A DNA stretch of 64,000 bases from contig DASYKY010000115.1 of the NCBI GenBank assembly GCA_035995025.1, positions 112,281 through 176,280 on the forward strand. Direction: 5' to 3'. Within the stretch, counting starts at the first letter, position 1, and the number at the start of each line of letters is the position of its first letter. The translations under genes were made by a program, and so were the position numbers. Shown in pieces: positions 1 to 8,082 of the stretch. Source of the DNA: Actinophytocola sp035995025. Lineage in GTDB: Bacteria; Actinomycetota; Actinomycetes; Mycobacteriales; Pseudonocardiaceae. The notes below the pieces were generated by a model. The model searched no databases. It was not told where the DNA came from and was given only the letters and a program-made list of their open reading frames with translations.

Positions 1-6
1 AAGCGC

Positions 7-1053
7 ATGGTCGGTCGGCGGATGCGTGGTGGCGCGCTCGGGCGGGTGCAGGCCTACCTGGGCCGCACCAGCACGGCCGAGGCCGTCGCCAACCGCGACC
101 GGTTCGGTGGGGTGACGTTGCAGGGTGTGCACGGGCTGCGCGTCGCGCGCGTGCTCGCGCGCGCCGGGGAGCTGACCGGCGTCGACCTCGACCCGGCCGC
201 GTACCTCGCGCGTGGCAAGGCCAAGCCGCCGGTCGTCGCCGGGCAGCTCGGGTTCGACCTGGACCTGCCGGTGTTCGACTGGGTGGAGGCGCAGGCCGAG
301 CTGGGGCTGCCGGTCGTGCGCACGGCGGGCCCGCGGCTGCGCGTGGGGCAGCTCGACGCGTTGAAGGCCGAGCTGAACCGCGACTATCCCGTCGACGTGT
401 CCGTGACGCTGGCCCTGGACGGCGGCTGGCTCGGGTCGAAGCACAGCGGCGTGCTCGCCGAGCAGCTGCGCGCCGCCGACCGGGACGTGTCACTGGTGCT
501 GGGCGCGCCGTTCGACCCGGTCGACTCGTCGTTCAAGATCCTCGGGCTGCGCCGGCTGCTGCGGTGGAGCTCGCGGACCGGGCGCACGCTGGAGCTGCTG
601 CGCACCGGACCGGTCGGGATTCCCGCGATCGCGGCGGGTGCGCGGCTCGCGGCAATCGGGCTGTCCTCGTCGACCCGCCACCTCGGCGGGCCGGTGGCGC
701 GCCGCGCGGACGGCGTGCGCCCCCGGCGCAGCCCGCAGGTCTTCGTGCCCCGGCTGCTGCACTGGCAGCGGGGCATCGACCTGAAGGCGGAGCTCACCGG
801 CTGCGAGTGCCCGGCCTGCGCCCGCGCCGGCGGCGGGCTGAAGCGCTTCGACGTGGCCTACGACGCCACGGTGCCGGCCGCGGTGCGCGCCGCCGCGCAG
901 GAGCACGACTCGCACGCGCTGGCCGACGTCGTGCACGCGGTCATGGGGGCGGCGGAGCCGGAGGCCGAGCTGGCCCGGCTGCGCCAGGACGCCCGCGAGC
1001 TGGCCGCGGAGGTCGGCCTCGTCGTGCCGAAATGGCTCGGCGGCTGGGACTAG
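7..1053 (+). CDS. Protein of unknown function with a CxCxxC cluster (possibly TGT-like fold)
   Basis: A protein of at least 348 residues. The frame is open to the window edge (the six bases before the ATG read Lys-Arg), so the true start may lie upstream. I do not recognise a confident family. Near residues 266-271 there is a Cys-x-Cys-x-x-Cys cluster (CECPAC) followed about 35 residues later by His residues. Spacing of this kind recalls the zinc site of tRNA-guanine transglycosylases, which modify tRNA by base exchange, but the rest of the sequence shows no obvious TGT catalytic motif to me. No signal peptide or membrane helix is evident, so it is probably cytosolic. It converges with the acetyltransferase gene that follows, 9 bp away. 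Coding is certain from length and codon bias; function is open. Confidence 0.6.
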   Translation: MVGRRMRGGALGRVQAYLGRTSTAEAVANRDRFGGVTLQGVHGLRVARVLARAGELTGVDLDPAAYLARGKAKPPVVAGQLGFDLDLPVFDWVEAQAELGLPVVRTAGPRLRVGQLDALKAELNRDYPVDVSVTLALDGGWLGSKHSGVLAEQLRAADRDVSLVLGAPFDPVDSSFKILGLRRLLRWSSRTGRTLELLRTGPVGIPAIAAGARLAAIGLSSSTRHLGGPVARRADGVRPRRSPQVFVPRLLHWQRGIDLKAELTGCECPACARAGGGLKRFDVAYDATVPAAVRAAAQEHDSHALADVVHAVMGAAEPEAELARLRQDARELAAEVGLVVPKWLGGWD

Positions 1054-1062
1054 CCGGACACC

Positions 1063-2016
1063 TCAACGGCTGGCGCCGACCGCCGTCGGCACCCGCGCGC
1101 GCCACACGTCGATCACGAGGACCGGGCGCATACCGACGGACTCGTAGAGCCGCAGCGCCGGGGTGGTGTTGTTGGAGTCGACGTGCAGGATGGTGCCGGT
1201 GCGGCCGGCGGCCGCGTCGATCGCGAACGCGTGGCGCAGCAGGAACTTCGCGATGCCGCGGCCCCGCGCCGCTGCCAGCACGCCCAGGTCCGCCACGTAC
1301 CCGCAGTTCTCGTCGTCGGCGAACTGGTCCGTGCACTGGAGGACGCCGACGGGCCGGCCGTCGAGCTCCGCGACCCACAGCTGCGTCCAGTCGAAAGTGG
1401 ACTTCCGGTCGAGCTCGTCGTGCCAGACCTGGTAGGGCTCGGCCAGGTAGCCGAAGTGTTCGGTGAACGACGCGGTCACCACTGCGTGCGCCGCCTCCCG
1501 AACCGCGGGCTCGGTGCCGTGCCGCAGCACCAGTCCCGGCGGCGTCTCCGGCGCCGCGACGGGCGGGGTGTGGTCCACCCGCATCCGGTGGAACGTGGTC
1601 ACGACCGCCAGGTCGTGCGCGGCCAGCAGCGACCGCAGGTGCTCGTCGGCGCGGTAGGCGCCGTGGTCGGCCACGGCCGCCGCGTGCCCGTGCTCCCCGG
1701 CGATCGCCGCCGCCCGCTCGAGCGCCCAGGTGAGCAGCGGGCGCGCGACGACCGGATCCGGTGCCACCACGTCGATCTCCACGCGGTCGCTCTCGCCCTT
1801 GCCGTGGGCGGACGCGTACCCGAGCGCCCGGCCGTGTGCGTCGAGCACGAGCCGCCCGTCGCGCGCGGGGTCGAAACCCGGCGCCGTGAGGTCGTCGCGG
1901 ACGTCCTCCGCGGTGAAGTCGGCGAAGCCCAGGACCGCGGTGGAGTAGGCACGGACCAGCTCGGTGATCGCGTCGACATCGGTCAGGCCGGGGGCGCGGG
2001 TCAGGTGGTCGGTCAC
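1063..2016 (-). CDS. GNAT family N-acetyltransferase with two GNAT-like halves
   Basis: A 317-residue protein of the GCN5-related N-acetyltransferase superfamily, which transfers the acetyl group of acetyl-CoA to an amine. The C-terminal half has the clear signature: a strand reading VAELDGRPVGVLQ, then the pyrophosphate-binding loop ARGRGIA near residue 250, and the late motif NNTTPALRLYESVGM. The N-terminal half (from about residue 10) also resembles a GNAT fold with a weaker cofactor loop, so this is a tandem-GNAT protein as is common in actinomycetes, where usually only one half is active. I chose the GTG at 2016 because the residues upstream in the same frame have no family resemblance. 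Substrate unknown. A 235-bp spacer separates it from the divergent molbindin gene. Confidence 0.85.
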   Translation of the reverse strand: MTDHLTRAPGLTDVDAITELVRAYSTAVLGFADFTAEDVRDDLTAPGFDPARDGRLVLDAHGRALGYASAHGKGESDRVEIDVVAPDPVVARPLLTWALERAAAIAGEHGHAAAVADHGAYRADEHLRSLLAAHDLAVVTTFHRMRVDHTPPVAAPETPPGLVLRHGTEPAVREAAHAVVTASFTEHFGYLAEPYQVWHDELDRKSTFDWTQLWVAELDGRPVGVLQCTDQFADDENCGYVADLGVLAAARGRGIAKFLLRHAFAIDAAAGRTGTILHVDSNNTTPALRLYESVGMRPVLVIDVWRARVPTAVGASR

Positions 2017-2251
2017 CGCGCCATCGTGCGGCAGCGGACCGCGGGCTGTCGACGGAGTATTCGCTGTGACGGAGTTCTCCCCGCGCAATTTCTGCGCCGC
2101 CGGCCGCGCGCGGTGTACCGCACGCGCGGTGCCACACCGGCGCCGCGTTCCGCAGACGCCGAATGCCGAGGTCAGGCCCGAGTGGCCGGTCCGGGGGAAC
2201 GGACATAACCTGCGACCGTCACCCAGGTCCACAGTCTTGGAGAACCATTTC

Positions 2252-2461
2252 ATGCGTTTGTCCACGCGTAACCAGCTGAGCGGAACCGTTGACTCGGTCC
2301 AGCCCGGCGCCGTCATGTCCGTCGTCAAGGTCACCCTCGACGGTGGCCAGCAGGTGGTCTCGTCGATCACCAAGGACGCCGCCGAGGAGCTCGAGCTCGC
2401 GGCCGGCAAGCCGGTCACCGTCCTCGTGAAGTCCACCGAGGTCATGCTCGCCGTCGACTGA
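2252..2461 (+). CDS. Molybdopterin/molybdate-binding protein, single Mop (TOBE) domain
   Basis: A 69-residue protein made of one Mop/TOBE domain. It opens with the typical sequence MRLSTRNQLSGTVDSV and continues with VMSVVKVTLDGGQQVVSSITKDAAEELEL, ending in the VKSTEVMLAVD strand seen in molbindins. Such small proteins oligomerise and store or buffer molybdate in the cytosol. The ATG at 2252 is chosen because it starts the domain exactly and has GGAG a few bases upstream; a longer frame back to 1964 has no family resemblance. No molybdate transporter genes are adjacent, so it stands alone. Its stop codon lies inside a 9-bp tandem duplication (2459-2485) that repeats the TGA in frame. Confidence 0.88.
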   Translation: MRLSTRNQLSGTVDSVQPGAVMSVVKVTLDGGQQVVSSITKDAAEELELAAGKPVTVLVKSTEVMLAVD

Positions 2462-2485
2462 TCCCGCTGATCCCGCTGATCCTCG
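2459..2485 (+). repeat. 9-bp tandem repeat on the stop codon of the molbindin gene
   Basis: The unit TGATCCCGC occurs twice in a row (2459-2467, 2468-2476), followed by a degenerate third copy. The first three bases are the stop codon of the molbindin gene, so the repeat creates further TGA codons in the same frame. Probable replication slippage product. Confidence 0.8.
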
Positions 2486-2540
2486 CTGTTTCGGCCGAGA
2501 CCGCGGCCGCCGAGCTCACCCCCGTGCCCGGCGGCCGTTC

Positions 2541-4136
2541 CTATTCCCCGGCGGTCAGGCTCGCGTGCCGCTCCCGCAGCTCGCGCTTGAGGATCTTGCC
2601 GCTCGGGTTCTTCGGCAGCCCGTCCGCGATCACCACGTACTTCGGCCGCTTGAAGCCGGCCAGCCGTGCCTTCGCGTGCGCTCGCACGTCTTCCGGCGTC
2701 AGCGCGGTACCGGGCTTCGGCACCACCACCGCGGTCACCGCCTCGATCCAATGTGGATGCGAGAGGCCGAACACCGCGACCTCGGCGACGCCGTCCAGCT
2801 CGTAGATCGCCTCCTCGACCTCGCGGCTCGCGACGTTCTCGCCGCCCGTCTTGATCATGTCCTTCTTCCGGTCCACGACCGACAGGTAGCCGTCCTCGGT
2901 CAGCACGCCGAGATCGCCGGAGTGGAACCAGCCGCCGCGGAACGCCTCGGCGGTCTTCTCCTCGTCGTTGTAGTAGCCCAGCGTGGCGTGCGGGCTGCGG
3001 TGCACGATCTCGCCGATCTCCCCGGGCGGCACCGGGTTGTCCGCGTCGTCGACGAGCCGCGTCTCCACGTTCACCGACGCGCGGCCCGCGCTGCCGGCTC
3101 GCTCGAGCTGCTCGTGCGGCAGCAGGATCGTGGCGAGCGGGGCCATCTCGGTCTGCCCGTAGAAGTTCCACAGCCGCACGTCCGGCAGCCGCTCCCGCAG
3201 CTCGCGCAACACCTCGACGGGCATCGGCGACGCGCCGTAGTAGCCCTTGCGCAGGCTGGACAGGTCGGTCGTGTCGAAGTCCGGGTGGCGCAGCAGCGAG
3301 ATCCACACGGTCGGCGGGCAGAAGAGCTTCGTGGCGCGCTCCCGCTCGATCGTCGCCAGCAGCGCCGCCGGGTCCGGTCCGGGCAGGATCACGCTCGTGG
3401 CGCCGAGGTAGACGTCGACGGCGAAGAAGCAGTCCAGCTGCGCGCAGTGGTACATCGGCAGCGAGTGCACCTCGACGTCGTCGGCGCTCATCCCGCCGTC
3501 GATCGCGCAGCTGACGTACTGGCTGATCAGCGAGCGGCTGGACAGCATGACGCCCTTGGGCCGCGACTCGGTGCCCGAGGTGTACATCAGGCGGAGCGGG
3601 TCGTCGTCGGCCACCGCCACGTCCGGCGCGCCGGCCGGCCCGCCGCGCCACCAGTCGTCCACGTCCTCCCAGCCGTCGGCGGGCGGCGCACCGGTCGACG
3701 AGATCCAGCCGCGGATGCCGCCGCTCCGGGCGCCGAGCGCCTCGGCCGCGGCGGGCACGAGGGCGTCCTCGGCGACGATGCCGGTCGCGCCGGAGTGGTC
3801 GAGGATGTAGGCGATCTCGTGCGCGGTGAGCATGAAGTTCACCGGCACCAGCACGGCGCCGAGCCTGGCGGTGGCGAACGTGAGCACGGCGTACTGCCAG
3901 CAGTTGTGCGACAGCAGCGCGAGCCGGTCGCCCTTGGCGAGCCCGCGGGCGGCGAGCGCGTGCGCGGTGCGGTTGACGGCAACGTCGAACTCCGCGTAGG
4001 TCACCCGCAGGTCGCCGGCCACCACAGCGAGCTTGCCGGGGTCCCGCCGGGCGGTGCGGTGCAGCAGGTCACCGACCGAGTGCTGGCGGGCGCGGGCGAT
4101 CGCGGCGGCGGTGTCCGCGGTGAACATCCGTTCCAT
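2541..4136 (-). CDS. Acyl-CoA synthetase (AMP-dependent, class I adenylate-forming)
   Basis: A 531-residue long- or medium-chain acyl-CoA synthetase that activates a carboxylic acid with ATP to an acyl-adenylate and then a CoA thioester in the cytosol. Visible motifs in order: the P-loop MYTSGTESRPKG near residues 183-194, the adenine-binding NFYGQTE near 325, GWFHSGDLG near 402, and the C-terminal catalytic lysine motif NPSGKILKRELRE near 508. Length is normal. The ATG at 4136 starts the recognisable N-terminus (MERMFTADTAAAIARARQ); 40 codons upstream in frame are GC-rich noise. It lies 37 bp downstream of the aldehyde dehydrogenase on the same strand, so the pair may form an operon converting an aldehyde to acid and then to acyl-CoA. 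The exact acid cannot be told. Confidence 0.9.
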   Translation of the reverse strand: MERMFTADTAAAIARARQHSVGDLLHRTARRDPGKLAVVAGDLRVTYAEFDVAVNRTAHALAARGLAKGDRLALLSHNCWQYAVLTFATARLGAVLVPVNFMLTAHEIAYILDHSGATGIVAEDALVPAAAEALGARSGGIRGWISSTGAPPADGWEDVDDWWRGGPAGAPDVAVADDDPLRLMYTSGTESRPKGVMLSSRSLISQYVSCAIDGGMSADDVEVHSLPMYHCAQLDCFFAVDVYLGATSVILPGPDPAALLATIERERATKLFCPPTVWISLLRHPDFDTTDLSSLRKGYYGASPMPVEVLRELRERLPDVRLWNFYGQTEMAPLATILLPHEQLERAGSAGRASVNVETRLVDDADNPVPPGEIGEIVHRSPHATLGYYNDEEKTAEAFRGGWFHSGDLGVLTEDGYLSVVDRKKDMIKTGGENVASREVEEAIYELDGVAEVAVFGLSHPHWIEAVTAVVVPKPGTALTPEDVRAHAKARLAGFKRPKYVVIADGLPKNPSGKILKRELRERHASLTAGE

Positions 4137-4173
4137 GGCCCGATCCTGCCACCGGAGACGCCCGGTCGGCGGC

Positions 4174-5766
4174 TCAGCCGGGCCAGGTGCCGGGCAGCCG
4201 GTAGCCGGTGTCCGGCTCGATCGTCGCGACGTCCATCTGCGCCTTCTGCAGCGCACCCGAGAAGTCCCAGTTCATCGACTGCCAGCGGGTGAACTGGTCG
4301 AGCACCCACACGCCGGACTGGCGGCTGCCGTTGCCCGACCGCCCGTTGCCGCCGAACGGCAGGTGCGCCTCCGCGCCGGACGTCGAGTTGTTCACGCTGA
4401 CCATGCCCGCGCCGACCGCCTCCCGGAACCGGAACGCGGTCGCGGGGTCGTTCGTGTACACCGCCGAGGACAGCCCGTAGCCGGGCGCGTTGGCGAGCTC
4501 GATGGCCTCGTCGAGCGTGCGGTAGGTGGTGACGCCGACGATCGGGCCGAACGTCTCCTCGGTGAAGACCTTGTCGTCCGCGCGGACGCCGTCGAGCAGC
4601 ACCGGGTGGTAGTACAGGCCGGTCGCCGGGTCGCCCACGAAGCCCTCGCGCGGCGCGGCGGCGGTGATCCGGCCGACCGCGGTCGAGCCGAGCACCGTGT
4701 GGTGGTCGGCGATCCAGCCGAGCGTGGTGTCGAAGCCGCGCGCGAACCGCTCGTCGAGCAGCGGCCCGAACACCACGTCCGCGGCCGGGTCGCCGACCGG
4801 GGCGGCGCGCACGGCCTCGTCGAACCGGCGGACGAACTCGTCGTGCACGTCCGCGTGGGCGATGACCGTGCCCAGCGAGGTGCAGCGCTGCCCGGCGGTG
4901 CCGTACCCGGAGAACAGGGCGGCCTCCACGGCCAGGTCCAGGTTCGCGTCCGGCGCGACGACCATGGGGTTCTTGCCGCCCAGCTCAAGGCACGGCGCCT
5001 GCAGGTGGCGCCCGCACAGCTCGCCGATGCGCCTGCCGACCGCGGTGGAGCCGGTGAAGCCGACCTTGTCCACGAGCTTGTCCGTCAGCGCCAGATCCAG
5101 GCCCGCGTAGGTGTTCTCGCCGTCGGCGAACACGAGGTTCAGCACGCCCGCCGGCACGCCCGCGCGCCAGGCCAGCTCGCTCAGCGCCCGCGCCGTCGCC
5201 GACGCGTACTCGGCGGGCTTCCACACCACGGCGTTGCCGCACAGCAGCGCGGGCGCGAGGTACCAGGAGGGCACGGCCACCGGGAAGTTCCCGGCCGTCA
5301 CGATCATCGCGACGCCGACCGGCACCCGGAAGGTGAACAGCTGCTTGTCCGGCATCTCCGACGGCACGGTCTGCCCGTAGAGCCGCCTGCCCTCGCCAAG
5401 GAAGAAGTCGCAGGTGTCGATGATCTCCTGCACCTCGCCGAGCGCCTCGGCGAACGGCTTGCCGATCTCGCGGGTCACCAGCCGGGCGAGCGCCTCCTTG
5501 TTCGCCGCCACGAGCCTGCCGAACGCCCCGACGACCTGACCCCGCACGGGTGCGGGCACCCGGGCCCAGTCGCGCTGCGCGCGCCGGGCCGCGACGCACG
5601 CGTCCCGCACGGTCACCGCGTCGGCCAGCTCGACCCGCGCCACGACGTCGCGCAGCACGGCCGGGTTGCGGGACTCGAACACCCCGCCGCCCGCGACCTC
5701 CTTGCCGTCGATCACCGAGCTGAGCACGGCCGGACCACCTCCCTTTTCGTTGTCCGGCACCAGCAT
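4174..5766 (-). CDS. Aldehyde dehydrogenase (NAD(P)+-dependent)
   Basis: A 530-residue aldehyde dehydrogenase that oxidises an aldehyde to its carboxylate. The general-base glutamate motif LELGGKNP is near residue 260 and the catalytic cysteine lies in TAGQRCTSLG near residue 294. The cofactor-binding region has the expected FTGSTAVGRRI. The C-terminus carries the usual PFGGNGRSGNG. It is most like succinate-semialdehyde/aromatic-aldehyde dehydrogenases, but substrate assignment by eye is unsafe. It precedes the acyl-CoA synthetase on the same strand, so a coupled aldehyde-acid-CoA route is plausible. The annotated ATG at 5766 may be about 15 codons too early, since the family usually starts near VIDGKEV; an internal GTG is possible. 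Gap to the next upstream gene is only 10 bp. Confidence 0.9.
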   Translation of the reverse strand: MLVPDNEKGGGPAVLSSVIDGKEVAGGGVFESRNPAVLRDVVARVELADAVTVRDACVAARRAQRDWARVPAPVRGQVVGAFGRLVAANKEALARLVTREIGKPFAEALGEVQEIIDTCDFFLGEGRRLYGQTVPSEMPDKQLFTFRVPVGVAMIVTAGNFPVAVPSWYLAPALLCGNAVVWKPAEYASATARALSELAWRAGVPAGVLNLVFADGENTYAGLDLALTDKLVDKVGFTGSTAVGRRIGELCGRHLQAPCLELGGKNPMVVAPDANLDLAVEAALFSGYGTAGQRCTSLGTVIAHADVHDEFVRRFDEAVRAAPVGDPAADVVFGPLLDERFARGFDTTLGWIADHHTVLGSTAVGRITAAAPREGFVGDPATGLYYHPVLLDGVRADDKVFTEETFGPIVGVTTYRTLDEAIELANAPGYGLSSAVYTNDPATAFRFREAVGAGMVSVNNSTSGAEAHLPFGGNGRSGNGSRQSGVWVLDQFTRWQSMNWDFSGALQKAQMDVATIEPDTGYRLPGTWPG

Positions 5767-5776
5767 GACAGTCGCG

Positions 5777-6871
5777 TCAGGTGGTGGCGTGCTGCTTGCG
5801 GTAGGCGCGCGCGACCCGGCTCAGGAACACGGTGTCGCTGGCCAGGTCCACGCCGCCGGTCACCGGTGCGGCGGGCGCCGCGGGCGGGTCGCCGGACGCG
5901 CGCGAGCGCAGCGCCGCGGCCACCGCGGCGGCCTCGACGGCGGCCTCCAGCCGCTGGCCGCGCAGGCCCGCCCGGCGTGCGTGCTCGCGCGCGGCGGCCG
6001 CGAACTCGCCCTCGCGGTAGGGGTGCAGGGCCAGCAGCCCGTCGCGGATCTCGATCACCCGGCGGTAGAGCCGCAGCCGCAGCCCGCCGACCTGCAGCAC
6101 GTCGGGGCCCGCCGGCGGGTCGAGTGCGATCGCGGGCTCGGCCCGGTACAGCGCGCGCCACAGCGGGCCGAGGTGCTGGTAGTGGCGGTAGCGGTGCAGC
6201 CAGCCGGCGAGCGCCGGGAGCGTGGCGCCCACCAGCACCAGCACGTGCGCCGCGGCCGGCAGTCCCTTGCCGACCACGAACGTGTCGCCGAGTGGGTAGG
6301 CGGAGCCGAACCGGGCCGCCCCGGTCAGCACGACCTTGTTCACGAGGTACAGCAACGCGAACACGGTCCCCGCGACGACGAGCCGCATGCCGGTCCGCAG
6401 CGCCGGCGCGTCCGCGGCACGCGCGTAGCGCAGCCCGAGCCGGATCACGTCACCGAACGCGAGCGCCTGGCCGGCCAGGTAGACCACGCAGTACTCGAGC
6501 ACGCCCGGCGACTGCGGGTACAGGTCCGGCGCGAGCGCGAACAGCACGCACATCACGGCGAACGAGCCGGCGATCCACCACGCGTGCCAGCGGGCGCCGC
6601 GGCCCAGCCCGTTCATGTGTGCCAGGAACTCCTGCGCCGCCCACGCGGCGAACAGCATGCCGCCGTGCCCGGCGAGCCTGGCCAGGTGCCCGATCCCGGT
6701 CACCTCGCCGACGAGCGCGTACACGGCGGGGGTGAGTGCGGTCAGCGAGACCGCGAGGCCCAGCAACACCCAGCGCACGCAGCGCCGCGCCCGGTCGTCG
6801 CTCGCCCGGCGGGAGAAGAACAACGCCCACGCGAGGACCGGCGGCCCGTACCCGACCAGCAGCTCACCCAT
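5777..6871 (-). CDS. MAB_1171c-type multi-spanning membrane protein (DUF6545-like C-terminus)
   Basis: A 364-residue protein with about seven hydrophobic segments in the first 230 residues, followed by a soluble helical tail of about 130 residues (LYRRVIEIRDGLLALHPY, then an Ala-rich helix and LASDTVFLSRVARAYRKQ). This architecture matches the actinobacterial MAB_1171c family, labelled a putative transporter, with a C-terminal DUF6545 region; biochemical role is unknown. Its start overlaps the end of the ImmA-like metalloprotease gene by 8 bp, and that gene in turn overlaps the XRE gene, so the three are one transcription unit. Family recognition is from memory of this conserved trio; the transporter label should be treated with caution. 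Confidence 0.8.
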   Translation of the reverse strand: MGELLVGYGPPVLAWALFFSRRASDDRARRCVRWVLLGLAVSLTALTPAVYALVGEVTGIGHLARLAGHGGMLFAAWAAQEFLAHMNGLGRGARWHAWWIAGSFAVMCVLFALAPDLYPQSPGVLEYCVVYLAGQALAFGDVIRLGLRYARAADAPALRTGMRLVVAGTVFALLYLVNKVVLTGAARFGSAYPLGDTFVVGKGLPAAAHVLVLVGATLPALAGWLHRYRHYQHLGPLWRALYRAEPAIALDPPAGPDVLQVGGLRLRLYRRVIEIRDGLLALHPYREGEFAAAAREHARRAGLRGQRLEAAVEAAAVAAALRSRASGDPPAAPAAPVTGGVDLASDTVFLSRVARAYRKQHATT

Positions 6872-7361
6872 CGCCCTGGTCCTCCAGCGCGGCGTGCAGC
6901 CGGTCGGTCAGCGTGCCGCCGCCGCGGGAGCGGGCCCGCTCCCGGATCAGCGACGCCAGCAGCTCGGCCTCGCGCTCCTCCTCGCTGGTGTACCCGGCGC
7001 GGCCGAGCACGCGCTGCACCATCGCCGGGTCGAGGTTCGGCAGCAGCTGCTCGACCGGCAGGCCGAGCGCGTCCGGCGAGCGGTGGTGGTCGCACAGCAG
7101 GTGGCCCAGCTCGTGCAGGATGATGTGCTCCTGGTGCGGCGGCGTGGTGACCTGCTCGTAGAAGATCAGGTCCGTGGTCGCGGTGGACACCCACAGCCCG
7201 CACACGCCGGTCAGTCCTGCCATGGGCACCAGCCGGATCGGCCGCCCCCGGCCGGCGGCGACCTGCTCGCACAGCGCGCGGGCGTCGAACGGGACGGGCA
7301 TCGGCAGGGCCCGCACCAGCGCGGCGCACCTCCTGTGGAGCCGCCGCCTGCCGGTGCCCAT
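6864..7361 (-). CDS. ImmA/IrrE-like metallo-endopeptidase
   Basis: A 165-residue protein with the zinc protease motif HELGH (within IILHELGHLLCDHH), typical of ImmA/IrrE-type peptidases that cleave or inactivate a partner XRE repressor. The remainder is a small alpha/beta domain with a helical tail. The ATG at 7361 overlaps the TGA of the XRE gene (TGATG), which implies translational coupling. In ICEBs1-like systems the protease destroys its cognate repressor upon stress; here the partner would be the adjacent XRE protein. It could also simply be a family member with lost regulation. No signal peptide, so cytosolic. Confidence 0.8.
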   Translation of the reverse strand: MGTGRRRLHRRCAALVRALPMPVPFDARALCEQVAAGRGRPIRLVPMAGLTGVCGLWVSTATTDLIFYEQVTTPPHQEHIILHELGHLLCDHHRSPDALGLPVEQLLPNLDPAMVQRVLGRAGYTSEEEREAELLASLIRERARSRGGGTLTDRLHAALEDQGDG

Positions 7362-7795
7362 CACCCGGTGTCGTCCGGCCGGTCGGGCAGCCCCTCCAGC
7401 TCGCGCACCCGGTCGACCATCTCCGCGATCGTCGCCAGGCTGCGGGCCGACAGGCCGCTGGCGCGCAACGCGATCTGCCGGACGGGCGCGTCGCGCAGCG
7501 CGTTCAGCAGCGCGAGCTCCGCGTCGATGCGCTCGGCCGCCGCATCGTCGAAGAAGTAGGCGGGCGGCACACCGAAGAACCCGGCCAGCGCCTCGAGGTG
7601 CCGCTTGGTCGGGTTGTCCCGCTTGCCCTTGCGCAGCTGCCACAGGTAGGTCGCCGAGATCGTCGGCCCGCCCTGGGCACGGATGGCCTCGGCAACGTCC
7701 TCGAAGGAGTACTCGCCGCCGCCCCGCGGCCGCACCGTGCGGAACAGGTGGTCCACCTTCGCGGCGAGATCCCGCTTGGCGGTGTTCCCCGGCAT
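7361..7795 (-). CDS. XRE-family helix-turn-helix transcriptional regulator
   Basis: About 144 residues. An N-terminal lambda-repressor-like HTH spans roughly residues 25-80 (FEDVAEAIRAQ, ISATYLWQLRKGKRDNPTKRHLEALAGFFGVPPAYF). The C-terminal helix region (LALLNALRDAPVRQIALRASGLSARSLATIAEMVDRVRELEG) probably mediates dimerisation. It heads the XRE/ImmA/MAB_1171c operon and probably represses it. Start choice is between ATG 7795 and ATG 7807 (four residues longer); neither has a strong ribosome binding site. It is transcribed away from the pullulanase gene across a 275-bp spacer that contains a perfect 19-bp hairpin. Confidence 0.85.
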   Translation of the reverse strand: MPGNTAKRDLAAKVDHLFRTVRPRGGGEYSFEDVAEAIRAQGGPTISATYLWQLRKGKRDNPTKRHLEALAGFFGVPPAYFFDDAAAERIDAELALLNALRDAPVRQIALRASGLSARSLATIAEMVDRVRELEGLPDRPDDTG

Positions 7796-7918
7796 GGCGG
7801 ACAGCATACCGGCGACCAGCTCTCGTGAAGCCGACCGCAGGCCCATGACCTGCGTCAGTTGACGCCCGTTTTCAGGACCGTTTATAGTCCGGGGCGCTTC
7901 ATCAGCTGGTGTGAAAGC

Positions 7919-7965
7919 CGTCCTGGTCGTGGAGTCGGCCTGGGGGCGACTCCACGACCAGGACG
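7919..7965. repeat. Perfect 19-bp inverted repeat with 9-nt loop in a divergent spacer
   Basis: Left arm 7919-7937 and right arm 7947-7965 are exact reverse complements (arm begins CGTCCTGGTCGTGG); the loop is GCCTGGGGG. No T-tract follows on either strand. Both flanking genes are transcribed away from it, so it is not the terminator of either. Could be an operator, a small-RNA element or a terminator of an unseen short transcript. Confidence 0.85.
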
Positions 7966-8082
7966 ACCGGCGATCGCCACCCTCCCACTCGGTCCGGTGT
8001 GCGGCCGAACGCCCGATTGACGCGCGCCCGGCGGCGGGCAGAGTGTGAGCTGACAACTCAACGCCGAGCCACGGGAGCCGCC

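Noticed and set aside
2017..3651. In-frame upstream extension of the minus-strand GNAT gene to 3651
   Set aside because: The extension runs through the molbindin gene and into the acyl-CoA synthetase gene, is Arg/Gly-rich and has no family resemblance. The GTG at 2016 gives a normal GNAT protein.
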